A program made the position numbers and the translations under genes. Below are positions 8,924 to 17,416 of a stretch of DNA of 64,000 bases, piece by piece (positions within the stretch are counted from its first letter, which is position 1; each line of letters opens with the position of its first letter). This stretch comes from Desulfomicrobium apsheronum (GTDB lineage Bacteria; Desulfobacterota; Desulfovibrionia; Desulfovibrionales; Desulfomicrobiaceae), in assembly GCF_900114115.1 (NCBI RefSeq), contig NZ_FORX01000011.1:1-64000 (forward strand), in the 5' to 3' direction. Under the pieces are notes generated by a model. That model saw only the letters and a program-made list of their open reading frames with translations, had not been told where the DNA came from and ran no database searches.

Positions 8924-10291
8924 ATGCAAAATTTTTTCTTAACAAGGTATAAGGATTTACAAGCACAGATGTTTTTTAAAAAAGGTGAACTCTTTTTTGC
9001 GTCGGACCGATGCGTAACAATCTGGGGCATGCGCTGGTTGCTCAGGCAATTTCCCAAGGCGGCAAAGTCCGCTTATGAACCCGTCCCGAAAAGCCTCCTG
9101 TATGTTCCGGCAAGCTCCCTGCCGTATCACATCAGCGGCTACACCACGCGCACCCATGCCGTGATACGTGCCCTGCGTGATGCTGGCGCTAATGTGCATG
9201 TGCTGACTCGCCCCGGCTATCCCTGGGACAGGAGGGACCGGGTTGCAGAGCCTGGCGGAAGCGAGACCACTGTTGATGGAATCGTCTACACTCATGCTCA
9301 GCACCCCGCCAACAACCGCCACGTGTTGCAGTTTGCCGTACAGGCCTCCAAAGTCATCGCCGAAGCGGCCCAAAAAAACCGCGTGGCCGCCATCCATGCC
9401 GCCTCCAACCACACCAACGCCTTGCCCGCCTTGTTTGCCGCCCGGGAGCTGGGTATCCCGTTTCACTATGAAATGCGCGGGTTGTGGGAGCTGACGCGTG
9501 CATCGCGCATGGCGTGGTTCGAGAATACGGCGCGTTACAAGCAGGGGCTTGAGCTGGAAGCGCTGGTTGCTCGCAACGCGGACAGACTGTTCGTGATTTC
9601 CAAGGAGCTTGGCCGGTATGCACAGGAAAACTGGGGCGTGCGGCCCGAGCGCATGGCTCTGCTCCCCAACTGCGTCGATCCAGAGGCGATTCTGCCGGTT
9701 GACCCTGCCAGGGCCGAGCCGAACACGATTGGATATGCCGGGTCGATCATGCCGTACGAGGGTCTTGATACCCTGATCGAGGCCGTGGCGATGCTGGCGG
9801 ACCGGGGCCTGGAGGTTCGGGTCAAGATTGTTGGCGACGGTGAGGCCAAAAGCGGTTTGGAAGAGCTTTCCAACCGACTGGGACAAAACGGACGTGTTGA
9901 ATTTTTAGGGCGGGTTCATCCTGCCAGAGCTCTTGAAATCATGGAGCGTTGCGCCATTGTCTGTCTTCCGCGCAAGCCCTTTCAGGTCTGCGAGATCGTG
10001 CCGCCCATCAAGCTGGTGGAGGCCTTGGCCATGGCCAAGCCCGTCATTGTGCCGGATCTGCCCGTTTTTCGCGACGAGCTTGGAACTGATCCTGCGGGTT
10101 GGTTTTTCCGGGCCGGGGATGCGGTCAATCTGGCGGAGGCCGTTGAACAGGCGTTTAGCAACCCCGCCAGGCTGAGCGAACTTGGCGCGAAGGCCAGGGA
10201 ATATGTTCTGGCACACAGAACCTGGGGTCGGTTTGTGGGGAATGTGATCAAACCGCACGAACACGATGAGGCCAGAGCATGCTCGGCCTGA
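8924..10291 (+). CDS. Glycosyltransferase family 4 protein
   Basis: A complete GT-B enzyme: SLPYHISGYTTRTHAVIRAL near the N-terminus, FHYEMRGLWELTRASR, PNCVDPEAILP, GYAGSIMPYEGLDTL, and the donor-site block PRKPFQVCEIVPPIKLVEAL. The first 35 residues look unconserved. An internal ATG at 9029 (protein beginning MRWLLRQFPKAAKSAYEP) lies closer to where similarity to the paralogue at 939-3143 begins and may be the true start. The stop overlaps the start of the next gene by 13 bases, so the two are translated together. The two paralogues share motif spacing and probably add related sugars. Donor specificity is unknown. Confidence 0.85.
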   Translation: MQNFFLTRYKDLQAQMFFKKGELFFASDRCVTIWGMRWLLRQFPKAAKSAYEPVPKSLLYVPASSLPYHISGYTTRTHAVIRALRDAGANVHVLTRPGYPWDRRDRVAEPGGSETTVDGIVYTHAQHPANNRHVLQFAVQASKVIAEAAQKNRVAAIHAASNHTNALPALFAARELGIPFHYEMRGLWELTRASRMAWFENTARYKQGLELEALVARNADRLFVISKELGRYAQENWGVRPERMALLPNCVDPEAILPVDPARAEPNTIGYAGSIMPYEGLDTLIEAVAMLADRGLEVRVKIVGDGEAKSGLEELSNRLGQNGRVEFLGRVHPARALEIMERCAIVCLPRKPFQVCEIVPPIKLVEALAMAKPVIVPDLPVFRDELGTDPAGWFFRAGDAVNLAEAVEQAFSNPARLSELGAKAREYVLAHRTWGRFVGNVIKPHEHDEARACSA

Positions 10292-11364
10292 TCGCCCGCA
10301 AATTCAGTTCGACGTTCTACAGATACCCCCAGGCTCCGGTCGTGACCGAACGGCAGGGGGAGTTCGCCAAGCTGAAGGTGGCCCTTATCACCGACCACCT
10401 GACTGAAACCTGCCTGACCTTCGAATGCCGGATCAAGAACGTCACGCCCAGGAACTACCGCGAGGTACTGCGCACATGGCGCCCGGACATCCTGCTCGTG
10501 GAATCCGCCTTTCACGGTTCAAACGGCTGCTGGCGGTACGAGCTGGCCAAACAGTCCCGCTTGATGCGGCTCATGAAGCCTACGGCCATTTTTCGCGTGC
10601 TTGAATGCGCCCGCGCCCTTGGCATTCCCTCGGTGTTCTGGAACAAGGACGATGGCGCATATTTCGAGCATTTTATCGATATCGCCAAAGGTTTCGACCA
10701 TGTGTTCACCACGGACGAGACCTGCATCCCGCGCTACCGTGCGGTTGTGCCCGCAAGCACGACAGTGAACACCCTCATGATCCCCTATCAGCCAGCCTTC
10801 CATTCTTTCGAAGGTTTTGATTTCTCGACCCGGACGGCCTGCTTCACGGGCAGCTATTACCGCAAGATCCTGAACTATCGCCGTCTCTATTTGGACATGC
10901 TCTTTCAGGCAGCGCAGGAGTCAGGGGCGTGCATAGATGTTTTCGACCGCAATCACGACCGTTTGTCCAGGCGGTTTGAATTCAGCTTTCCGGAGACGAG
11001 CGCTGTCAGAGTGCACCCTCGGGTGTCGCATTGGGAAACCGGCCGTCTGTACAAGAGCCATGCCCTGTCCATCAACGTGAACTCCGTCACGGATTCCGAA
11101 ACCATGTGTTCCCGCCGCCTGCTCGAAATCCTTGCCTGCGGCGGCATCGCCATGACCAACCCCAGCAAGTGCGTGATGAAGTATTTCGCCCCGTATTGCC
11201 AGATGGTCTCAACCCCGGAGGAGGCACGGGAGGTCTTTGCCCGTCTGCACCGCGGCCCTGACAAAAGCGCTCTGGAGCGGGCGGCCGAGGGGGCGCGATA
11301 TGTGCGTTCCGCCCACACGTGGGCCCATCGAGTGAAAGATATCTGTGAAGTGGCCGGAATCTGA
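10279..11364 (+). CDS. CgeB-like glycosyltransferase (361 aa)
   Basis: The protein resembles the CgeB / glycosyl transferase 1_2 group. An early region reads RTWRPDILLVESAFHG, then SVFWNKDDGAYFEHF, FDHVFTTDETCIPRYR and ACFTGSYY. The conserved C-terminal stretch SINVNSVTDSETMCSRRLLE is followed by ACGGIAMTNPS, where the ExxACG block contributes to nucleotide-sugar binding. It starts inside the previous GT gene and ends five bases before the next, clearly in one operon of surface-polymer synthesis. The acceptor is unknown. The GC-rich composition matches its downstream neighbours. Confidence 0.75.
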   Translation: MLGLIARKFSSTFYRYPQAPVVTERQGEFAKLKVALITDHLTETCLTFECRIKNVTPRNYREVLRTWRPDILLVESAFHGSNGCWRYELAKQSRLMRLMKPTAIFRVLECARALGIPSVFWNKDDGAYFEHFIDIAKGFDHVFTTDETCIPRYRAVVPASTTVNTLMIPYQPAFHSFEGFDFSTRTACFTGSYYRKILNYRRLYLDMLFQAAQESGACIDVFDRNHDRLSRRFEFSFPETSAVRVHPRVSHWETGRLYKSHALSINVNSVTDSETMCSRRLLEILACGGIAMTNPSKCVMKYFAPYCQMVSTPEEAREVFARLHRGPDKSALERAAEGARYVRSAHTWAHRVKDICEVAGI

Positions 11365-11369
11365 GGGGT

Positions 11370-12845
11370 GTGATGCAGTTTTTCGCCTTGCTGATGGAAC
11401 TTGTTTTCTATGCCTTGATCGCCTGTTTCGCGGTCTACGTGCTGCTGGAACTGCGCATGGTCAGGGTGTCCAGCAAGGCCGAGCGACGCAAGTTGGCGGA
11501 GATTTCCCTGCGTCCCGAAGGGGAGGAGGATTTTTTTCCTCGGGTGGGCGTTTTTCTGCCTGTCTGCAATGAATCTGGCGTGATCAGACGCCTCATCGAT
11601 GCGGCCTGTCAGCTTAAGTATCCAGCGGGAAAACTGGAAATTGCGGTGCTGGATGATTCCTCGGACATCACCAGTGACCTGGCGAAATCCCTGGTGGAAG
11701 ACTACGCCGCGCTGGGCGTGAACATCCGCTACCTGAAACGGCGCTCGCGCCGCTGCTCCAAGGCGGGCAACCTGAGCTACGGCGTGGCTCAGATCGACGC
11801 CGAATTCCTGGCCATTTTCGACGCGGATTTTGTTCCGCCGCCTGATTTTCTGCTCAAAACCATCCCCTGTTTCAAGGACCCCGATCTTGGCTTCCTGCAG
11901 ACCGGCATCGACTACGAGAACCGGAACGCGTCTTTCCTGACGCAGTTCCAGGCTATGGAGATGGGGCATCAGCAGTTCATTACCGTGGGCCTGAGCGAAG
12001 AGGGCAACATGGCCTCTTTGAGCGGCAGCTCCTGCGTCTGGCGCCGGGCCTGCATGGAGGCCATGGGCGGCTGGAAGGCGGCCACGGCCACCGAGGATGT
12101 GGACATCGGCTACAAGGCTCAGCTTGGCGACTGGAAGTATGCGTACCTCAAAGACGTGGTCTCCATGTCCATCCTGCCCGAAACGGTCAGCGCCTTCCGT
12201 GTTCAGCGCGAGCGCTGGGGGCGCGGACTGATTCACAGCGCCTTCAGGCACGTGGGCAGCATGTTCAAGAAGAAAATGCCCCTGCTGAAGCGCATGCACG
12301 CCGTGTCCATGATGTTTTCGTCGCTTCTGCTGGCGTCCATCTATTGTCTGTTCCTGCTCAGTCTGCCCCTGACACTTTTCATGCAGTTCGAGGGCGTGGG
12401 CTTCGTGCTTGCGGCCCTGGCTTTTTTTGCGCTTGTGGCCGTCTGGGGTTTTGCCAACATCGTCGGATCCCCTCTTTGGGAGGATTTCGCGGGAGGCAGG
12501 GGGTTCCTGCGGACCTTTCCTTACGTTTATGTCTACGTCAGCCTTTTCCTGCCCATGGCCCTGTACTATTTCGTGGGTGGAATACGCGCCGCACGGGGGG
12601 TGTTCGAGGAATTCAACCGCACGCCCAAGTGCGAGGACGAGGACTGCTCAGAGCGCCCGAAGATTGACGCCTGGCTGTATTGGGGCGAAATTTTTTCTTT
12701 TGTCTATGCGGTTCTGACGACGGTTGCGGGCATGATCACGGGAAATGTCATTCTGCTGCCCATCAGCGTTACGGCCATTCTGGGTTTTGGGATGGTCCTG
12801 CATTGGGGCAGGCGGGACGGGAGGGCGCGAGATGGCTCGAAATGA
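11370..12845 (+). CDS. Processive family 2 glycosyltransferase, membrane-bound (cellulose-synthase-like)
   Basis: One N-terminal membrane segment (residues about 5-28) precedes a GT2 domain with VAVFLP-type strand, LDDSSD near 94, FDADF near 150, ATEDVDIGY near 240 and QRERWGRGL near 280. This D, DxD, ED, QxxRW set marks processive inverting synthases. Four or more membrane segments follow (residues about 310-350, 360-385, 400-425, 440-490). It likely polymerises or transports sugar units at the inner membrane and may be the polymerase of this locus. It lies five bases after the CgeB-like gene and overlaps the SDR gene. Confidence 0.85.
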   Translation: MMQFFALLMELVFYALIACFAVYVLLELRMVRVSSKAERRKLAEISLRPEGEEDFFPRVGVFLPVCNESGVIRRLIDAACQLKYPAGKLEIAVLDDSSDITSDLAKSLVEDYAALGVNIRYLKRRSRRCSKAGNLSYGVAQIDAEFLAIFDADFVPPPDFLLKTIPCFKDPDLGFLQTGIDYENRNASFLTQFQAMEMGHQQFITVGLSEEGNMASLSGSSCVWRRACMEAMGGWKAATATEDVDIGYKAQLGDWKYAYLKDVVSMSILPETVSAFRVQRERWGRGLIHSAFRHVGSMFKKKMPLLKRMHAVSMMFSSLLLASIYCLFLLSLPLTLFMQFEGVGFVLAALAFFALVAVWGFANIVGSPLWEDFAGGRGFLRTFPYVYVYVSLFLPMALYYFVGGIRAARGVFEEFNRTPKCEDEDCSERPKIDAWLYWGEIFSFVYAVLTTVAGMITGNVILLPISVTAILGFGMVLHWGRRDGRARDGSK

Positions 12846-13611
12846 CGCGACCGCGCGGCGCATCCTGATCACGGGCGCCACGGGCGCCATCGGGACGGCT
12901 CTGGCGGAGCTTTATGCGCAAGCGGGCGTTGTCCTCTACCTGCATGGCAGAAACGTCGGGTTGCTTGAAAACGTGGCGACCTCCTGCCGGTCCGCCGGCG
13001 CCACGGTCTTCACCCATGCCTGCGACGTGCGCGACGCGGCGGCCATGCGACTCTGGGTGGAGGAAGTATCCGCAGCTGGCGCTCCTGACCTGGCGATCCT
13101 GGCGGCAGGCATGAACACCAACGTCGGCCCCGCAGGCGAGCCCGAACCCTGGGCCGAGGCCGAGGCCCTCATAGACGTCAACGTCAAGGGAACCATGGCA
13201 GTCATCGACGCCCTGTTGCCGGGCATGGTTGCGCGCGGAGCAGGGCAGATAGCAATTTTGAGTTCCCTGGCCGGGTATTTCGGCCTGCCGCTGACGCCTT
13301 CCTACAGCGCCGGCAAGGCGGCCCTGAAGGCTTACGGCGAGGCCTTGCGGGGCTGGCTCAGGCCAAGGGGTATTCGGGTCAACGTGATCATGCCGGGCTA
13401 TGTCAAATCGCCCATGTGCGACCACATGCCCGGCCCAAAGCCCTTTCTCTGGCCTCCCGGAAGAGCTGCGAAGTACATCCGCCGGGGCCTGGAGCAGGAC
13501 CGGGCGCGCATTAGCTTCCCCTTTCCCCTGAACTGGGGGACCTGGTGGCTGGCGGTGCTGCCCGCCGCCGTTTCGATCCGCATTGTGCGCTGGCTGGGCT
13601 ATGCACGCTGA
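12832..13611 (+). CDS. Short-chain dehydrogenase/reductase
   Basis: Classical SDR with the cofactor motif TGATGAIG (residues 15-22), AGMN in the NAG position, a serine in ILSSLAGYFG, and the catalytic YSAGK near residue 157. The ATG at 12832 is preceded by GGGACGGGAGGG and overlaps the upstream GT2 stop by 14 bases; a longer in-frame extension to 12745 has no support. In this context it may reduce a sugar-nucleotide or lipid-linked keto intermediate, but SDR sequence alone does not fix the substrate. The last 40 residues are amphipathic and could associate with the membrane. Confidence 0.8.
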   Translation: MARNDATARRILITGATGAIGTALAELYAQAGVVLYLHGRNVGLLENVATSCRSAGATVFTHACDVRDAAAMRLWVEEVSAAGAPDLAILAAGMNTNVGPAGEPEPWAEAEALIDVNVKGTMAVIDALLPGMVARGAGQIAILSSLAGYFGLPLTPSYSAGKAALKAYGEALRGWLRPRGIRVNVIMPGYVKSPMCDHMPGPKPFLWPPGRAAKYIRRGLEQDRARISFPFPLNWGTWWLAVLPAAVSIRIVRWLGYAR

Positions 13612-15133
13612 GCACGCGGTGTTTGCCCCGGTGCTGGCAGCGATCTTGGCCATGGTCGCGACCGCGGCATTGGAACTGCTGCTCAGGCCAAGGCCCTCAT
13701 TCTCGCGCCCGGCCAGAGCTTGGGCCCTTCACGCGGGGGTGGTCTGCGCCATGACCGGGGTGCTGACGGCCCTGCTGGGCAACTCCTGGCTGTCTGTGGG
13801 CTGCCTAGTGGTGCTTTTCCTCATTCTTGTGCTGGTCAATAACGCCAAGGTCGCATCGCTTGGCGAGCCTTTCGTCTTTCAGGACTACGAATATTTCACG
13901 GACATGGTCCGCTACCCGAGGCTTTATATCCCCTTTTTCGGCTGGCGGAATTTTTTGGTTTCGGTGGCAGGCGGCCTTGCGCTGCTGTATTTTGCAGTCA
14001 GCGAAGTTGGTCACTTGCTTCACTATAATTGGGGAGTCGCCATTCTTGCCGGGATGGCCGCCGTGGTATTGGGCGCGGTTTGCGTGTGGGCTGCCGAAAG
14101 GCGTCCATTGCGTGTCAGCTTTGATCCGCTCGGAGACCTCAGGGTTTTGGGATTCGTAGCCAGCCTCTGGCGGTATTGGGCGTTGAGCCGTAAGTTTCCT
14201 GAGGTGTCATCGCCTTTCGAAAGCCTTGATTCCAGGCCTGTCCGGCCGCTCCGGACAACACAGAAGGCTTTGCCTCACATGGTGGCGGTCCAGAGCGAAT
14301 CGTTTTTCGACCCCAGACGATTGTTTCCCGCTATTCGCCCTTCCGTGCTGGCGGAATATGACAGACTCAAGGCGCAGTCCCGGGCATGGGGAGCGCTGCG
14401 CGTTCCCGCCTGGGGCGCCAACACCGTCCGCTCGGAGTTCTCGTTTTTGTCCGGAATCGACGCCTCACTGCTGGGGGCACATCGTTTCAATCCTTACAGG
14501 GCCTTGGCGCGAGGCTGGAAGGTCGCGACGCTGGCTGCGTTTCTGCGCTCGCTCGGCTATCGTACCATTTGCATCCATCCGTATTTCAGAAGTTTTTACC
14601 TGCGCGACAAGGTTATGCCGCGCATGGGGTTTGACGCATTCCGGGGGATCGAAAGCTTCACGGGTGCCCGATGCTACGGGCCGTACATAAGCGACATGGC
14701 TGTCGCCGACATGATTCTTGAAACCCTCAAAACCGCCTCGGCGCCGACGTTCGTCTTCGCCATCACCATGGAAAATCATGGTCCGCTGCATCTGGAGACG
14801 GTCGGTCAGGCCGATGAAGCGGAGTTGTACAGTTCTGCGACGCCAGAGAACTTCGAGGATCTGACGGTGTTCCTGCGCCATGTCCGAAGCGCCGACGCCA
14901 TGATCGGGACCCTCGCCGCCGGGGCGGCCGCATGCAACCGGCCCATGGAGCTGTGCTGGTACGGCGACCACGTGCCCATCATGCCGAAGGTCTATGACAC
15001 CCTGGGTGCGCCCTGCGGGGATGTGGAGTACGTGTTGTGGAACGGTACCCGGGAGGGCATCGCGACGCACCAGGACGCAGGGGTGGAGCAGTTGGCCATG
15101 AAATGGCTCGCCAGTGCGGGATTGATCGGTTGA
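13601..15133 (+). CDS. LTA-synthase-like sulfatase-fold phosphoglycerol transferase
   Basis: Four to five membrane helices occupy the first 165 residues. A large periplasmic domain of the LtaS/sulfatase family follows, with AVQSESFFDP near 230 (metal ligand Glu), WGANTVRSEFSFLSG near 273 (nucleophile Thr), ITMENHGP near 390 and CWYGDHVPIMP near 455 (Asp-His metal ligands). The family transfers phosphoglycerol from phosphatidylglycerol to glycans. It probably decorates the polymer of this locus in the periplasm. The ATG at 13601 overlaps the SDR stop; an upstream TTG at 13583 is less likely. It is the last intact gene of the plus-strand operon. Confidence 0.85.
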   Translation: MHAEHAVFAPVLAAILAMVATAALELLLRPRPSFSRPARAWALHAGVVCAMTGVLTALLGNSWLSVGCLVVLFLILVLVNNAKVASLGEPFVFQDYEYFTDMVRYPRLYIPFFGWRNFLVSVAGGLALLYFAVSEVGHLLHYNWGVAILAGMAAVVLGAVCVWAAERRPLRVSFDPLGDLRVLGFVASLWRYWALSRKFPEVSSPFESLDSRPVRPLRTTQKALPHMVAVQSESFFDPRRLFPAIRPSVLAEYDRLKAQSRAWGALRVPAWGANTVRSEFSFLSGIDASLLGAHRFNPYRALARGWKVATLAAFLRSLGYRTICIHPYFRSFYLRDKVMPRMGFDAFRGIESFTGARCYGPYISDMAVADMILETLKTASAPTFVFAITMENHGPLHLETVGQADEAELYSSATPENFEDLTVFLRHVRSADAMIGTLAAGAAACNRPMELCWYGDHVPIMPKVYDTLGAPCGDVEYVLWNGTREGIATHQDAGVEQLAMKWLASAGLIG

Positions 15134-15140
15134 GGGCTAC

Positions 15141-15329
15141 GAACAGCGCGACAGGAGGGGACTTTATGCCAAGGCCAGGACAGGTCTCGTCAAGGGCGTC
15201 ACGGGCATCGACGATCCTTACATCCCTCCGGTGAATCCGGAGGTGACCATCGACACCACCGAGATGACGCCCGTCGAAGCCGCGCAGGTCATCCTGCTCT
15301 TTCTGGAGGAGCAGGGGTATATTCGTTGA
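15141..15329 (+). pseudogene. cysC: Adenylylsulfate kinase (CysC), C-terminal remnant
   Basis: Directly after the LtaS-like gene one frame reads EQRDRRGLYAKARTG, then VKGVTGIDDPYIPPVNPEV and ends LLFLEEQGYIR before a TGA. This is the conserved C-terminal part of APS kinases (RDPKGLYAKAR, GIDDPYEPPxxPE). The ATP-binding N-terminal two thirds are missing, and no start is possible. The intact enzyme phosphorylates adenylylsulfate to PAPS. The fragment marks a recombination point at which the polysaccharide operon replaced or cut a sulfur-assimilation gene. Confidence 0.75.
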
Positions 15330-15484
15330 GAGGCTTGAAAATCTGAGCGATGAACGCGTTCTTGAAATCTGAATTCGGAATTCCTCTTTCCGGGCATTAT
15401 ACTGTCAGAAGCGGTTCGGTTGGAAGTTGCCCTGCGACCTGTCCGAACTGACTTATTTTGGGTGTCGTACTCCCTGCTCCGGAA

Positions 15485-16110
15485 TCAGACCAGTCGTACC
15501 ACCTTTTCAAGGGCATCCAATTCTTCCATGAGGCGTCGTTTGGGCTTGTGGCGTTTGCGTAGGTCGGCCAGCAGGGCTTTCCATTCAGGCATGCGTTTTG
15601 TGGCCTGGAAAATCTTGCGCATACGGATCAGGTATTCGGCCGCCTCCTCGTAGGCCTTGGGCTTGACCTGGGCAATGAGGCTCTCGGCTTTCCTGCGCCA
15701 GCTGTCCAGGGCCACCTGCGGATGGCTTGCGGGGAAACGGCATGGGCCACGGTCAGGTCCAGGCTCATGGAGGAATACGCGTCCCGGGGGCGTTCGATGT
15801 TGAGGCGGATGGCGTCTTCAAGACGGTTTTCCTGAATGGCGATTTCGATCAGCAGGGAAAAATCGGGAAATTGTCTTCGCCAGTTTCGGTTTTTGACGAG
15901 CGGCCAGCTGACTTCGGGCTGGGGCAGGGGCCAGAGCGATGCGGTGTCCTTGCCCGGGATGTCGGGTCTGTTCCCGGTGGTCAGGTGGTCAAGCAGACAC
16001 ATGCGAACGGTTTCCCAGTATCCGAGCTTTTCCGTTGCCGCCCGCAATTCAGCGAATTTTCTCGCGTTGGGTTGTTCAAAGAACGTGTCGGCCAGATACC
16101 AAAATGACAC
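15485..16110 (-). pseudogene. Remnant of a SWIM zinc-finger-family-like protein, frameshifted
   Basis: On the minus strand one frame carries FFEQPNARKFAELRAATEKL and then PDFSLLIEIAIQENRLEDAI. Coding sense then passes, at about 15735, into another frame reading ALDSWRRKAESLIAQ and RMPEWKALLADLRKRHKPKR up to the stop at 15485. Joined, the pieces resemble the repetitive C-terminal region of long SWIM zinc-finger proteins. The N-terminal part with the zinc finger is absent: sense fades near 16110, where sequence next to the Rpn gene begins. The protein family is inferred from overall pattern only; the frameshift is directly visible. Confidence 0.5.
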
Positions 16111-16248
16111 GCCGCCTCCATCGTGACACCGTCTCTTCGTGTAGGGATTGAGATGTAAATCCTGATGAGGGGGTACCAGTTGCCCTGAAGAGTGTCGCAG
16201 GAAAAAGTGGTGTTGTTTCAGGCTGATCGCTGGCGTATGGCCTGTGGG

Positions 16249-17271
16249 ATGAACCCGGTCAATAACGTCCATGACACACTCTTCCGTCAAACCATGAGCC
16301 ACAAGGACGTGGCTGCGGACTTTCTTCGCAACTACCTGCCCGAAAGCGTGACCAGGCATTTGCTTCTCGACACTCTGTCCATAGGCAAGGACACCTTTGT
16401 AGGCGGGGATCAACGAGAGCATTATTCAGACATGCTTTACTCGGTTCGGCTTGCGAGCGGGAAATCTGCGTACGTGTACCTGCTTTTTGAACACAAAAGC
16501 AGTCCCGACCGTTTTGTCGCGCTGCAACTGTTGCGCTACATGCTCGAAATCTGGGAGCTTCATCGCAAGCAGAACAAGGGCGCAAAGACCTTGCCGCTCA
16601 TCCTTCCCATAGTTGTCTATCACGGCAGGACCCGCAGGCAGGCCGTCAGACTTCTGGAACTCATGGACCTGCCGGATTCGGATCTTGGTCGATACGTGCC
16701 GGATTTCGATCAGGCCTTTTATGATTTTTCTCCGGACTCGGAGGAAGAGATCAAAGGGGCCATCCTCTTGCGCCTGGCGCTGACCTGCCTGAGGGCCAAG
16801 AACAATCCGACCGTTGAGCGACATGTGCGTGAGATCTTCCGGATGTTGCGCGAACTTGGAGATGACGCACCTTCGCTGCAATGGTTGACGACCATTGCAG
16901 GATACGTGTTTCAGACCATGGACATCGACCGTGACGTCATGCACACTATCGTCAGAGAAACTCTCGGACCGGGAAAGGAGGATGCAGTCATGACACTCGC
17001 GGAACGTTTACGCAGTGAAGGTCGGATGGAAGGGCGAATGCAGGGACAGACGGAAGGACGGATGGAAGGGCGGATGGAAGGACGGGTGGAAGGCGAGGTT
17101 CTGGGACGGTCCGCGGTTCTCCAGCGCCAACTCGCCAAGCGTTTCGGCCGGGGCATCCTGGACTTCCGCACCCAGGAGCGTCTGCGCACCGCCACGGCCG
17201 GTCAACTCGATCTCTGGGCCGAGCGCATCCTGGACGCAAGGACAATCGAGGATGTGTTCCGCGAATCCTGA
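16249..17271 (+). CDS. Rpn family recombination-promoting nuclease / PD-(D/E)XK transposase-like protein
   Basis: The protein begins MNPVNNVHDTLFRQTMSHKD, the classic Rpn start (HD-x-FR), and continues to YSDMLYSVRLASGK and YVYLLFEHKSSPD, which supply the D...E-x-K nuclease motif, and LPIVVYHGRT. The C-terminus holds an EGRM-rich repeat, common in this family. Rpn proteins are DNA endonucleases that raise RecA-independent recombination and move between genomes. ATG 16249 starts exactly at the family N-terminus; in-frame upstream codons to 16192 are probably not used. It lies beside two broken genes, fitting a mobile neighbourhood. Confidence 0.85.
   Translation: MNPVNNVHDTLFRQTMSHKDVAADFLRNYLPESVTRHLLLDTLSIGKDTFVGGDQREHYSDMLYSVRLASGKSAYVYLLFEHKSSPDRFVALQLLRYMLEIWELHRKQNKGAKTLPLILPIVVYHGRTRRQAVRLLELMDLPDSDLGRYVPDFDQAFYDFSPDSEEEIKGAILLRLALTCLRAKNNPTVERHVREIFRMLRELGDDAPSLQWLTTIAGYVFQTMDIDRDVMHTIVRETLGPGKEDAVMTLAERLRSEGRMEGRMQGQTEGRMEGRMEGRVEGEVLGRSAVLQRQLAKRFGRGILDFRTQERLRTATAGQLDLWAERILDARTIEDVFRES
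17019..17097 (+). repeat. Degenerate 12-base tandem repeat coding Glu-Gly-Arg-Met
   Basis: About six and a half copies of a unit like GGAAGGACGGAT encode the run EGRMEGRMQGQTEGRMEGRM followed by EGRVEGEV within the Rpn-type protein. Such EGR repeats are common at this position in the family and may vary in copy number. Confidence 0.8.
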
Positions 17272-17416
17272 AGAAACGGGGCTTTTCCGCGCACAACTGA
17301 TTGTCATTGAATGATTTGTCTATCTCCAATCAGGATCTTTCATGACGTATTGCAGTGTACTCTGACATTGCGATCAATATTTTATTTACCCTTCATTCAT
17401 CAGATTTAATCTGACT

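Noticed and set aside
10953-12299. Minus-strand open frame of 448 codons opposite the CgeB-like and GT2 genes
   Set aside because: Both plus-strand genes carry conserved catalytic motifs across this span; the reverse product is His-, Gln- and Ala-rich and unlike any protein.
12769-13653. Minus-strand open frame of 294 codons opposite the SDR gene
   Set aside because: The SDR frame has cofactor and catalytic motifs; the reverse frame is compositionally aberrant.
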